From: Roseivirga sp. BDSF3-8
Lineage (GTDB): Bacteria; Bacteroidota; Bacteroidia; Cytophagales; Cyclobacteriaceae
Direction: 5' to 3'
Length of the DNA: 64,000 nt
NCBI RefSeq assembly: GCF_041449215.1
Contig: NZ_JBGNFV010000001.1
Span: 5,597,001 to 5,661,000 of the forward strand
In this document: one piece after another, positions 7,433 to 17,800 of the stretch
How positions within the stretch are numbered: position 1 is the stretch's first letter
How the letters are laid out: the number at the start of each line of letters is the position of its first letter
Notes under the pieces: model-generated
Told to the model about the DNA's origin: nothing
The model's database searches: none
What the model saw: only the letters and a program-made list of their open reading frames with translations
Translations under genes and position numbers: made by a program

Positions 7433-7576
7433 TTATTTCTTGAGCTTCAACTTGATGACTTCAGCACCTGCATCGATCACAAGTTCAATTATGTAATTCC
7501 TCACAACTTTGTTCCTGAATACGGTAAGCAATGCAACGCCTCCGACAACTGATAAAACCGGCTTCCAATTTCGCAT
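7433..7576 (-). CDS. Small hypothetical membrane-associated protein (47 aa)
   Basis: A short open frame on the minus strand, 42 bp beyond the crtY stop and in the same direction. It begins MRNWKPVLSVVGGVALLTVF, a single hydrophobic segment preceded by Trp-Lys, then a basic patch (RNKVVRN) and an amphipathic, Lys-rich tail (VIKLKLKK). No family is recognised. Size, composition and a clean ATG suggest a real small protein co-transcribed with crtY; a link to peptide export or immunity is possible but unsupported. Confidence 0.5.
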   Translation of the reverse strand: MRNWKPVLSVVGGVALLTVFRNKVVRNYIIELVIDAGAEVIKLKLKK

Positions 7577-7618
7577 ATTAGAGTATTTTTAATTCCTTCT
7601 AAAATACAAACTATTGAT

Positions 7619-8782
7619 TTAGCGAAAGGTTTGGTATCGGCGCAGAGAGGATAACATACCTGAAAGAAAAGGCCAGAGGGGAACAGTAGCCATCACCCTG
7701 ATATCCTGAAGGATAGTTGTATCTTCATCCAAAAACTTCAGGACTGTGGCCGGAGAATTTTTTTTAAACAGTGTACTAAAAACATCCGCCGCAGGGTAGC
7801 GTTCGTTTGCCATTACATCCAAAAGGGTGCTGTCATATAACCTGAATCTTTTACTACCCGGGGGCACAATAGGTTTTTTACCGGCTTCAAGCAATCTCAC
7901 TAAAGCATCGGCCTCCTTTTGGATACGGGTAAATGTATAGCCCGTGGAGGCTTTGGCCATTCCACCTGCAGTACCAATATGGAATATATTACCCTCTACC
8001 CTATCAAATTGCATCTCACTCATAGGAATAGAACCAAACTCCTGATGAGTAATTTTAAAGGGCTCTTTAATAGATGTATATTCTGAGATATAGCTACGTA
8101 GTGCCTGATTGTAGGATTCAGGAGGTAGAAGTGCGGGTGAAAAAACAGTAAACTCTATCAGGGCTTCGTTTTCTGAGAAGGGAAGAATATAAATGAAACG
8201 TGCCTCTCCTGGCTCCTGTTTGATCCGGAAATCCATAAGGGTGGCCGATTCAGGCTCAAAAGCACCCTGAGATGTTTTAATAAACCATCCTTTAAAATGC
8301 TGAAAGTAGGTAATAGAATTTGGGGTGAACTCTGGCCGTAAGGCACTATTAAAAACATACCTACAGGATATTTCTCCGGCATCTGTAAGCACTTCTGCGC
8401 CATTATCTGTATTTCTGAGCTCTTTTATGCTAGTATGAAGAAAAGAGAATCGATCATCCCCTTTCAGGAACTCGTAAACGTAGTCATAAAAATCAATCCC
8501 TTTCAACATTTTATAACGGTAGGGGTGCAGATTCAGATCTTGTTTACCGTTTGTACCAAAGAAGCTAAGATGGTCCCAGGACCGGAAGATGATATTTTCA
8601 AAAGGCCCGTTGTTTTCCTCCCAGAAACACCAGGTACGATCATTTTCCCGTTTCTTACTGGAATCAACTATGACTGCACTGAAGGTCAGACTGCTCTTAG
8701 CCAAACGGTATGCTAATGAGAGACCTGCGCATCCTCCGCCGGAAAAAACAAAATCGTAGTATAGTTTACTTTTACTATTCAA
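7619..8782 (-). CDS. crtY: Lycopene beta-cyclase
   Basis: A 387-residue FAD/NAD-dependent lycopene cyclase of the CrtY type, which closes beta-ionone rings on lycopene to make beta-carotene. It has an N-terminal dinucleotide-binding loop (FVFSGGGCAGLSLAYRLA), the CrtY-typical NDRTWCFWE segment at about residues 47-55, the central YFQHFKGWFI, the IPM segment and the late HIGTAGGMAKASTGYTF. Length is normal for the family. No other carotenoid gene is in the window. It is divergent from precursor peptide 3; a TGTACA-containing dyad at 8826-8846 lies 44 bp upstream of its start, suggesting regulation there, possibly by a light-responsive MerR-type regulator (inference). Confidence 0.93.
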   Translation of the reverse strand: MNSKSKLYYDFVFSGGGCAGLSLAYRLAKSSLTFSAVIVDSSKKRENDRTWCFWEENNGPFENIIFRSWDHLSFFGTNGKQDLNLHPYRYKMLKGIDFYDYVYEFLKGDDRFSFLHTSIKELRNTDNGAEVLTDAGEISCRYVFNSALRPEFTPNSITYFQHFKGWFIKTSQGAFEPESATLMDFRIKQEPGEARFIYILPFSENEALIEFTVFSPALLPPESYNQALRSYISEYTSIKEPFKITHQEFGSIPMSEMQFDRVEGNIFHIGTAGGMAKASTGYTFTRIQKEADALVRLLEAGKKPIVPPGSKRFRLYDSTLLDVMANERYPAADVFSTLFKKNSPATVLKFLDEDTTILQDIRVMATVPLWPFLSGMLSSLRRYQTFR

Positions 8783-8825
8783 GATTATTTAATAAACTGC
8801 TCCCTGAATGGCAGGAAAAAAACAC

Positions 8826-8846
8826 ATGTACACATTTTCTGTACAT
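8826..8846. promoter_or_regulatory. TGTACA dyad, candidate operator between crtY and peptide 3
   Basis: ATGTACA (8826-8832) and its exact inverted copy TGTACAT (8840-8846) are separated by 7 bp. TGTACA half-sites are known for LitR/CarH-type MerR photoregulators of carotenoid genes in other bacteria, although the spacing differs from those I know. The regulator gene is not in the window. Confidence 0.4.
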
Positions 8847-8893
8847 CCCTGGTTTGTAATTTATACGCATTTATAATTTAAACATCAGTTTTT

Positions 8894-9043
8894 ATGAAAA
8901 AGATGAAAGTGAAATTAGACTCTCTTAATGTAGAAAGTTTCGTAACTGAAAACGTTAAGGCAGGTGCTGACAATATTGGTAAACCAACTGTAGTAACCTA
9001 TGGGTGGTGGTCATATTGCTGCGGTACTTATACTGAAGCCTAA
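8894..9043 (+). CDS. Putative RiPP precursor peptide 3 (pinensin-like leader, orphan)
   Basis: A 49-residue open frame, easily overlooked because of its size. The N-terminal part, MKKMKVKLDSLNVESFVTEN, has the same L-x-x-L-x-V-x-SFVT leader pattern as precursor 2 (and as pinensin-type leaders), followed by a KAGA junction in place of the double glycine. The core is Thr/Tyr/Trp-rich and contains Cys42-Cys43 in WWSYCCGTYTEA. It is monocistronic, with its own 12-bp-stem terminator at 9051-9087. The leader resemblance to precursor 2 makes a shared modification enzyme likely; no such enzyme is near. Confidence 0.7.
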   Translation: MKKMKVKLDSLNVESFVTENVKAGADNIGKPTVVTYGWWSYCCGTYTEA

Positions 9044-9050
9044 CAATATT

Positions 9051-9087
9051 GAAAACAGGCAGTCTTATTTAAAGGCTGCCTGTTTTC
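9051..9087 (+). terminator. Terminator of precursor peptide 3
   Basis: GAAAACAGGCAG (9051-9062) pairs exactly with CTGCCTGTTTTC (9076-9087), with T-rich sequence in the 3' arm. It begins 7 bp after the peptide stop. Confidence 0.85.
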
Positions 9088-9129
9088 ATTTAAGATAGAT
9101 TGGCCAGCATCACCCTGGTTTTGCCAACT

Positions 9130-9954
9130 ATGAAAAAGCTTTTACTACCAACCGATTTTTCAGGATGCGCTCAAAATGCTCTTAATTACGCCCTCCTGAT
9201 CAGTAAAAAATTGCAGACGGACATACATTTGCTACATGTATACCCCCCGGTTTACAATTTTTCCTCAGGTTCTGAAGAATATGAACAGAAGCAGGAGGAG
9301 GATGCTAATCAAAAATTCGACGAATTACAGCAAAAAATATGGCAGCGGGAGGAATTCAGACGTATCTCTATTACGCGTGAGACACGAAAGGGAGACGTGA
9401 TTTCCGAGATAATAGATATTGCAGAAAAGACTCAGGCGGATCTGATTGTGATGGGAACGCTTGGAGCCGGTGGTATCAAAAGCATAATCGGAAGTAATAC
9501 TTCTGAAGTTGTCCACAGCGCTCCTGTCCCGGTACTTTCCATTCCCGCCAATTTTCGGCCGGACAAAGTAAGGAGAATGATTTTTGCCACTGACCTGAAT
9601 ACCATGGATATTGGCGCGATAACTACCCTTGCGCCAATTATCAGTAAGCTGAAACTACCGCTGGAGGTAGTGCATGTATATCCGGAACATGACGAGGAGG
9701 AAGATATGTTGTACCGGGGGTTTGTAGAAAAAGTGAAAGAAAATATACCTACAGCCTCAATCACTTTCCATAAGATAAATACAGATGATGTAGAAAGAGG
9801 ACTTGCCAGGTTTACTGATGATTATGGAGATGCTATTCTTACAATGACTATATATGAAAAGGAGTTTTTTCACAAGTTACTTAGTCAGGATATTGCCGAA
9901 GAGATGGTACTGGGCGGCACAACTCCTATGCTTGTGCTCCGGGGCAAGAAATAA
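9130..9954 (+). CDS. Universal stress protein, two tandem UspA domains
   Basis: A 274-residue cytoplasmic protein made of two UspA domains, the common Bacteroidota tandem form. Domain 1 (residues about 1-145) starts MKKLLLPTDFSG and holds the ATP-binding pattern GTLGAGGIKSIIGSNTSEVV followed by PVPVLSIP. Domain 2 (about 150-274) starts RRMIFATDLN, but its nucleotide motif is degenerate (no G-x-x-G-x9-GS before TTPMLVLRG), so only the first half may bind ATP. Exact role unknown; such proteins aid survival under stress. The ATG at 9130 is preferred over an upstream TTG. Confidence 0.88.
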   Translation: MKKLLLPTDFSGCAQNALNYALLISKKLQTDIHLLHVYPPVYNFSSGSEEYEQKQEEDANQKFDELQQKIWQREEFRRISITRETRKGDVISEIIDIAEKTQADLIVMGTLGAGGIKSIIGSNTSEVVHSAPVPVLSIPANFRPDKVRRMIFATDLNTMDIGAITTLAPIISKLKLPLEVVHVYPEHDEEEDMLYRGFVEKVKENIPTASITFHKINTDDVERGLARFTDDYGDAILTMTIYEKEFFHKLLSQDIAEEMVLGGTTPMLVLRGKK

Positions 9955-9967
9955 TGGCTCCTGATAA

Positions 9968-10735
9968 TTAAAGAGGTAACACCTTTACCTCTTCAAGGAT
10001 AATTTCTGATACTTTCTCCAGCTCTCCGGCCTTGTATAAGCTATCCAACTGTATAAGAGGTGTGCTTTTTTTCTTAGGTTTGAAATTGTGGTAATCTATA
10101 AAAGTAATACCATCTATCGTGCGCCTGTTGAAAGCTTTTCTAAAGCGGACTCCCCCCCCTTCTGTTTTGTAACTATAAGCCATGTAATCAAGTGAGGAGT
10201 CTTCTGAATCAAACCAATAAAGGAACAGGTCTTCGTAATCCTCTCCCCCGCCCTGTTCATCGAAGCTAACCTGAATCCTGTCGTATATTTTACCTTCAAC
10301 CTTAGTCTTACCTTTGTAAGCTAAATTTACCGCAGGGTCTCCCAAGGGGTAAGGGAGCAAGGCAAAATACCATACAGAATTTACACTTTGAGAGTACCTG
10401 TCTGCCATTTCTTCCCCAATACTCACTTCTTGGCCATTGACCATACGCTTAAACCCTTGGTTATCCAGCTTATCCAAGACATTACCTGTGCTATCGGAAA
10501 ACTCTCTGGTATAGGTGTAGATACCTCCCTCCCGGCGGGCTGTATAATTTCTTTTTCTAAAGGTGAATGAAATCATCGAAGACTCGTACCGTTCACCTCC
10601 GTGACTTGCTATGGCACGGGAAACAATCTCAGAAGCCTTATCGGAAGTTTCTGGAGGGACATTTTCTTGTGTTTTTTCCTCACTGCAGCCGACAAACACA
10701 ATGACGAAGACAGATAATAAGCGTATGATTCTCAT
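9968..10735 (-). CDS. DUF6503-family lipoprotein
   Basis: A 255-residue lipoprotein. The ATG at 10735 gives a short signal ending in the lipobox VFVGC, so the longer open frame to 10819 is not used. Family-like features of DUF6503 are the ASHGG segment, SFTFRKRNYTARR, GFKRMVNGQEV, VWYFALLPYPLGDPAVNL, and FDEQGGGEDYEDLFLYWFD. Related proteins have a LolA/LppX-like beta fold and may carry lipid or fatty ligands in the periplasm, but no function is proven. It stands alone between a convergent Usp gene and the adhesin operon. Confidence 0.75.
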   Translation of the reverse strand: MRIIRLLSVFVIVFVGCSEEKTQENVPPETSDKASEIVSRAIASHGGERYESSMISFTFRKRNYTARREGGIYTYTREFSDSTGNVLDKLDNQGFKRMVNGQEVSIGEEMADRYSQSVNSVWYFALLPYPLGDPAVNLAYKGKTKVEGKIYDRIQVSFDEQGGGEDYEDLFLYWFDSEDSSLDYMAYSYKTEGGGVRFRKAFNRRTIDGITFIDYHNFKPKKKSTPLIQLDSLYKAGELEKVSEIILEEVKVLPL

Positions 10736-10811
10736 ATTTAAGACAGACGGTATTCTTAGTTGCAGGGTTAAATAATATTTATCAATTGCAACCTCAAGCC
10801 ATTTACAAACG

Positions 10812-10850
10812 AAAAACACCCGCCGATTCAGCTATCGGCGAGTGTTTTTA
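10812..10850 (-). terminator. Terminator of the giant adhesin / PorP operon
   Basis: A 15-bp stem with one mismatch (CGCCGAT with ATCGGCG core) followed by a T-run on the minus strand, 18 bp beyond the PorP/SprF stop. Flanking A and T runs allow it to work in both directions. Confidence 0.8.
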
Positions 10851-10867
10851 TTATAGAAAGGATTCTA

Positions 10868-11872
10868 TCAGAAGAAAAGCGGCAACCTGGTCTCTCCTTT
10901 ATTGATAATGTAACCTACTGTGACCTCATGAGTACCATTGGTGTAATCGCTGACGTTGCCGGTAACAACATCGTATGAGTACCCAAAATTAAAATTTTGC
11001 TTAGTGAAAATACCCAGCATTACACTTATAGCATCCTGATGGCGGTAGCTCACGCCTCCCCATAACATTTGATTCCATCTGGCTTTAAGGTTTACGTCAA
11101 ACAGCACATCATCAGCGGTCTGGATACGTACCAGGGTGCTAGGCAGTAGTTCGAGTTCGGGGGTTATTTCTGCGCGATATCCGGCAGAAATGTAGTGCCC
11201 TATAGCAAACTCTGGCTCTTCCAGGCCTTCCGGCGATGAAATAGCGCTTTTAACGATCTGATTAGCTGCATACCCAAAGTACATCTCTGTACTATATACT
11301 GATATTCCAGCATTGAGGTCAAAAAAAGACATGCTGCCACTATTTTCCATAAGAGCAAGGTAGGCAGGGTCGTTTACTTCTCTGACTATGACATCTCCCT
11401 GCTCTATGCCATTATTGCTGATTCCGGCTGCCACACCAAGCGAAGCGGAAAACTTACGGTCCAGCGCCAAGTGATAGGCATATGAGACAAGTCCCTGGGT
11501 AGTACTGAAGGGCCCCATGGTGCTGCGTCTCGCAAATACTCCGAGCCCATGAGTTCCTGATAACAGGCTTCCGCTACTGCCCCCGGTGTAAAACTTCCCC
11601 CCTCCGGAAGCGCCTCCGCTATTTCCCAGGGCATCAACCATAAGGTTAACACCGGCAAAGAATGAGGATGGCGACTGATCAAATCCACTCCATTGCTGAC
11701 GGAAACCAGCCCGAAAATCGATCATTTCATCCGCACCTGTTGCAGCCGGGTTATAGAGGTAAGGCACCTGCCAATACTGACTAAGATGATAGGCAGACTG
11801 TGCCATAGCACTCTGAACCAGAAATACCAGCAGAATTACACACGCTAATTTTTTCATTATACCGGTCATCAT
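10868..11872 (-). CDS. PorP/SprF-family type IX secretion membrane protein
   Basis: A 334-residue outer-membrane beta-barrel-like protein of the PorP/SprF family. After the signal peptide (MKKLACVILLVFLVQSAMAQ) comes the family signature SQYWQVPYLYNPAATG and then RAGFRQQWSGFDQSPSSFF; the end is strand-rich (NFGYSYDVVTGNVSDYTNGT). PorP/SprF proteins help move or anchor cargo with a long gliding-type C-terminal domain, and each is often paired with one giant cargo gene. Here the stop of the 2749-residue cargo lies 4 bp before the ATG at 11872 (ATG at 11857 also possible), so this is very probably its dedicated partner. Confidence 0.9.
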   Translation of the reverse strand: MMTGIMKKLACVILLVFLVQSAMAQSAYHLSQYWQVPYLYNPAATGADEMIDFRAGFRQQWSGFDQSPSSFFAGVNLMVDALGNSGGASGGGKFYTGGSSGSLLSGTHGLGVFARRSTMGPFSTTQGLVSYAYHLALDRKFSASLGVAAGISNNGIEQGDVIVREVNDPAYLALMENSGSMSFFDLNAGISVYSTEMYFGYAANQIVKSAISSPEGLEEPEFAIGHYISAGYRAEITPELELLPSTLVRIQTADDVLFDVNLKARWNQMLWGGVSYRHQDAISVMLGIFTKQNFNFGYSYDVVTGNVSDYTNGTHEVTVGYIINKGETRLPLFF

Positions 11873-11876
11873 GATA

Positions 11877-14800
11877 TTATCTAATCACTTTTAATGCCCC
11901 CTGAAGTACTTCTTCACGGCTGTCTATCTCAATGGTGTAGTAATACACTCCATTAGAAACTAAGTCACCATTGTATGTACCATCCCACTCACGAGAAGGG
12001 TCTGTGGTTTCGAAAAGGACAGTTCCTGATTCGTCGTAAACATTGATACGCACAGGGTCACTGATTCCGAAGTGAGAAATACCCCAGGTTCTGTTCCTTT
12101 CTGCGCCATTAATAATAAGCAGGTTCGGCACGTCTGTAATACGTGGTTCGAGCTGGAACAGGAATGTCTGGGTCGATTGATCCTGGCCATCAGATGCGGT
12201 GACGGTTACGATAGCAATACCCGCCGCATTATTTACTGTAATAGTCAAGCTATAGTCACCGCCTCCGTTATCTGTCACATCCAGTGAGTTGATGAGAGCG
12301 TTATTATCTGTAGAGGCCGTCACAGTGATCTCAGAAAGGTCACTGTCCGGGTCTGTCACAGTGAATAGTGACACAGGAATTACCTCCCCTACTCCAATGA
12401 CAATGTCATCTATCGGGCTGATCACAGGAGGATCATTCACCGGCCTAACATTAAGGTTTACAGAGGCAGAATTTGAAAACTCAGTGCCATCTCCGGCAGA
12501 GTAAGCAAATAGATCAGAACCGCTATAGTCTGTATCTGGAATAAAGAAGAACTCTGTAAGGTCTGCCACGTCAATAATGTCACCTGCAAATACAGGCACA
12601 CCATTGATCTGTAATTCACCATTTGAAGGAACTGTCTCTATTCTGATTTGCTGTAAATCATCTCCGTCATTATCTACATATCCATTAAGGAAAGTAGCTT
12701 CAGACAGGTTGAATGGAACGTCCTCATCCAGGTTGATGGAGATATCGGAAGCCACCGGAGCATTATTTATACGCACCAGTACTTCATTAGTAATAGCGCT
12801 ACCACAAGAACTTCCGGAGGTGACCACTCGTCTGAAGAATGTTGTCATCGTATTATCCGGAGAGTAAGACTCTGCATTGGCACCTGCAATATCTGTCCAG
12901 TTCAATCCGTCTGTAGAAGACTGCCACTGGTAGGTATAATTTCCGTCACCTCCCTGTGCCGGAGCTATGGAAAGAATAGGGTCGGGTGTGGCCGTACTGG
13001 CTACTACCTGATCATTGCCTATCTCCCCGGCAAGGATATCACTGAATACATCCACAGTTACACTATTGCTGTATTCCTCACCACAGCCGCCACCGTTGTA
13101 GACAACTTTCCGTCTGTACATGGTGGACACGGTAAGAGCACCCGGAGTGAACTCAGGACTATTAGCACCGGCTATTTCATCCCATAATGTTCCGTCTACT
13201 GACTCTTCCCACTGGTAAGTTATACTGCCACCACCACTGGCGTCGGTTTGAGAAGTAAGAGTAGCGGGAACGGTATTAAAGCATACTGTCTGGTCACCGG
13301 CGATAGTACCTGGTGAGGTACCGGGCAGTACTTCTATAGTAAGCACATTGGACAACTCAGTACCACAACTGCTTCCGGCTGTTACTCTTCTCCTGTAATA
13401 GGTAGTCTGAGTAAGGGCTTCGGGTTGGTAGTTCTCACCTGTAGCTCCTGCTATATCTGTGAAGGTTACGTTATCCACGGATACTTCCCACTGATAATCA
13501 TAGGTGCCGTCACCCCCTTCAGAGGCAATCAGCGTGATTAACTGATCGGGAACCGTATTAAAGCATATCTGTTGATCGTCATTAATAGTGCCACCTGTCA
13601 GCGGATCGTATTGATTAAGTGTTGCAGGATCTGAGATCACATCGCCACAATCTCCACTGGCCACTGCACGGTACTGGTAACCGTTCAGCGAAGCCGGTGT
13701 ACCACTGATAGTCAGGGTAGCCGTTTGCGTGCCACTATAGACACCACCTTCCGCAATATCTGACCAACCGGCACCGTCATTTTCCTGCCATCTGATAGTA
13801 AGCCCTGTGCCACCGGCTGAAATACCGAAGCTAATATCACCGCCCTCACAGGTTATATCTGTCTGAGGCTGTGCTGTAATCTGAACGGGATCATTAACTG
13901 AAACAACCGCATCACCACTGGTTACCTGTACGCCGCAAATATTATCTACTCTTACAGTGTATGTACCAGCATTACTGGCTGTGATATTATCAATTGTCAG
14001 AGTTTGCTGATTGGCACCTGGTACTCTTACACCGTTCTTTCTCCACTCATAGGTGAAGGGCGATGTACCACTCACATCCACTGATAATACAAGTTGATCA
14101 CCGGGGCAAAGCACCTGACTAACTGGGTCTGTTACAACAGCAGCAGGCTCATTACGTGTAATGGTCACGCTGTCCACAGAAGGATCACAACCACCTCTGC
14201 CAATGGACCAGTAAAGTTTATTTTCACCGAAAATAAGGTTCTCGGCAACGGCCTCACGGTCATTGGCATTAGGGCTAAAGGTCACACCTGCAGGCCCGGT
14301 CCACGTACCTGTTTCACCAGCAGCAATGGCATTTGCCTGTAATTGTATGCTGGCATCACAGGTTTGCTGTGCGGGTGTCAGTACGGATGCAGTAGAGAGC
14401 ACCTGGTTATTGGTAATAGTTACTGTATCAGTACTTGGCGTACAACCACCTTTGCTAATAGTCCACACGAATACATTATCACCAGGCAGAAGGTTAGAAA
14501 CCGTCACACTGGCTGATGATGCAGTAGGGTTAAAGATTACACCGGAGGGCCCGCTCCACTGTCCGGATTCACCGTTTGATGTATCGGCGGCTCCTGCCGT
14601 CAGGCTGATAGTGTTATTACATACTTCAGAGTCTGATCCGGGAGAGGTAATCTGTGCTACAGTATTCACCTGGTTATTGGTGAGCGTAACCTGAGCATTT
14701 GAGCTACATCCTCCCCTGGTGATTGTCCAAGTGAGTGTATTGGCTCCGGCTGCCAGGTTATTTACAGTAGTTACCGGATTGTTGGCATCGGCAAAAGTGA

Positions 14801-17800
14801 CTCCTGCCGGTCCGGTCCAGGTACCAGTTTCGCCGTTAGCAGGCGTACTGGCCTCTATAGCAAAAGTATTTACACACACTTCTTGTGTAACAGTGGATAT
14901 AGACGCTACGGCCTGAAGTTCGTTGTTTACGATAACTACAGTATCACGCGCTACACATCCTCCTCTGGTTACACTCCAGATAAACTGATTGTCACCGGCT
15001 ACCAAAGCGGTGGCATTGGTGTTATTGCTGGTAGGGCTACTAATAATTACTCCGGAAGGTCCTGTCCATACACCTGATTCACCACTTAGCAGGTTGGTTG
15101 CACTCAGGGCTACTGTACCGTCACACGTTTCAGAGTTATCCGAATTCATAATATTGACGGTAGACTGGACAGTGTTATTAGTAAAGTTTACAGTAGCCAC
15201 ACTGGGTGTACATCCCCCACGGGAAATAGTCCAAGTGAAAGTGACAGTACCTGAAGGTATGTTACTGGCAACCGCGGTTGGGCTGTTAGCATCATCAAAT
15301 ACGACACTTCCAGGTCCGGTCCATGTACCTATTTCTCCTGCTGCCGGTGTATTTCCAGTCAGTTCCAAGGTGGATGAACAAATTTCACCAGCCGGATTTG
15401 AAATAGACGCTATGGTAGTTACTTCATTATTCGTAATTACCACGTTATCAGAAGAGTTGCCACAAGCGGCCAGATCCAATGTCCACGTAAATGTTTGGGC
15501 CCCGGCAGGAATATTGCTAACGCTCACATTGGGGCTGTTGATATCCGGACTGAACACTGCTCCTGCGGGACCAGTCCACGTGCCGGTAATACCGGACGGA
15601 GCGGGCTGGGCAGAAAGCGAGGCTGTACCATCACACACCTCTGTATTGGCTGTATTTACGCTGGCCGTAACATCGTAATTGGTAATACTTACCGAATCAA
15701 TGCTTGGCTCACAGATGGTGCTCCCTCCTCTTCTGACGGTATAGTAGATTGTTTCTTCACCAACAGGAATATCTGTTGCCGTTACATTCTGGGCAGAGGC
15801 ATTTGGCGAGAAATTCACCAGACCACTTGCACTACTCCAGACACCACTTTCGCCTGCATCTACTGCGGAAGCACTTAGTGCTACGGAGTTTGAGCAAATA
15901 CCCATGTCTGACTGAATGATATTGGCAACGGTGGTTACCTCATTATTGGTGATTGTTATAGAGGTACTTATTTCACATCCTCCCTTACTAATCGTCCAGG
16001 TGATATTATTTGCACCAGGCACCAGATTTACACTGGTGGTATTGGCTGAGGGACTCGTGAAGGTTACGCCAGAGGTAGTACTTGACCAGGCGCCGGTTTC
16101 TCCGCTTGCTGGGGCATTTGCCGAAAGGGCGAAGGTGCTCTCACATACTTCCTGTGAGGCCTGATCGATAATGGCAGCGGCTGTAGCCGGACCATCATCG
16201 AGTATATCCACAGTTACACTTTGTGAAGAAAGGTCTATTCCATCGTAAGTACCGTCTGTACTTGTTGCACTGTGTGTTATAGATACCGTTTCCGGACCTT
16301 CGCATACTCCATCATCTACCGCAGTGACATTTATTGTCTTAGGGGTATCCCAGGCATCAGCACCATTTGCAGTGAAAACCACATCGGCGATAGCTGTAAT
16401 ATCTGCTCCAGTATTGAAGCTGATGGTCACAGGGCTTACTGGCTCAGATGTCAAAGCTATTGTATATGAATCAGTGACTGTTCCATCTTCAGCTACTGTC
16501 ACACTTGTTTTGCTCAGGGTGATACCTGCAGTATCGTTATCAGCAATAGTGGCGGTCACATTCTGACCACTCACATTCAGCCCATCATAAAAAGGGTCTG
16601 TTGAACTGATACTGTGTTGAATAACAGATGTATGAGAGCCTTCGGCCACATCATCATCCGTCGCCGCCACGGTTACGGTTTGCAGGTTATTCCAATTAGA
16701 TGGAGTAAAGGTGATATCAGCTATTGTATTAAGCTGGGCATCCGTAACAAATGATACCGTTACATCTGCTACCGGTTCTGAAGTAAGCCTGATGCGGTAT
16801 GTGTCTGTGGCTCCATCTTCAGTTACGTCCACTGTAGAAGCTGTAACGAAGAGCCCGGCAGCGTCGTCATCCTGGATGCTGGCGGTTACGTCTGAAACTG
16901 AAGCACCATTGTAGTTCACATCAGAACTTGCCAGACTATGCTGTATGGTGCCAGTATGGGGATTTGCCTCATCGATCAGATCGTTTATAGCCACTACGGT
17001 TACTGACTGGGGAGTGTCCCAGTTACCTGGAGTGAAAGTCAGGGAAGATATCGCCTGAATCTGAGAATCAGTTATAAAGCTTACAACTACATCTGCGGTA
17101 GGCTCACTATCAAGTACGATTGTATAGGATCCGTTAGTACCGTTCTCCTGAACATTAACAGTGGTTGTGCTCAGGGTAACGCCAAATGTGTCATCATCAT
17201 TAATTACCCCTGTACCCTGGCTATCTGCTATAGTAGCGTTAACCGGCGAAGAAAGGTTAATAACAAAATTCTCGTCCCCCTCATCAATGTCATCATTAAT
17301 GACTGGAACGTTCACCGATTTTGTGGTTTCACCGGGGTTAAAGGTTAGGGTACCTGTTGTCGTTGTATAATCTGTACCGGCAGAAGCTGTTCCATTAAGA
17401 GTTGCATATGCCACAGTAATGGTATTGGTACTGGAGCCGGATAATGAAACACTAAAGGTTACCTGGCCCGCTGCTTCAGAAGCATTTGCATCCGCTACTG
17501 ATATTACAGGAGGAGTATCATTATCAGTTATAGTACCTGTTCCCTGACTATCTGCTATTGAGGCATTAACCGCTGAAGATAAATTGAAAAACAGGGTTTC
17601 ATCAGCTTCATCAGCACTATCATCTGTAATAGCCACATTCACAGTTTTAGAGGTTTCACCGGCTGCAAAGTTCAGGGTACCTGATGTAGCCGTGTAGTCA
17701 GTTCCTGCTATAGCCGTATTATCAGCAGTAGCATAGGCTACAGATACAGGCAAGCCACTGGAAGCAGATAGTGATACAGTAAAGGTCATTGTGCCGGCCC

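Noticed and set aside
14094-15878. Several long plus-strand open frames (up to 229 codons) opposite the giant adhesin
   Set aside because: They are antisense shadows created by the repeated, Thr/Ser/Gly-rich coding sequence on the minus strand; their translations are low-complexity and have no domain features.
14150-16190. Regular 250-bp periodicity that might suggest a CRISPR or satellite array
   Set aside because: The period is in frame with the giant protein, the units are diverged at DNA level, and repeat and spacer sizes do not fit a CRISPR array.
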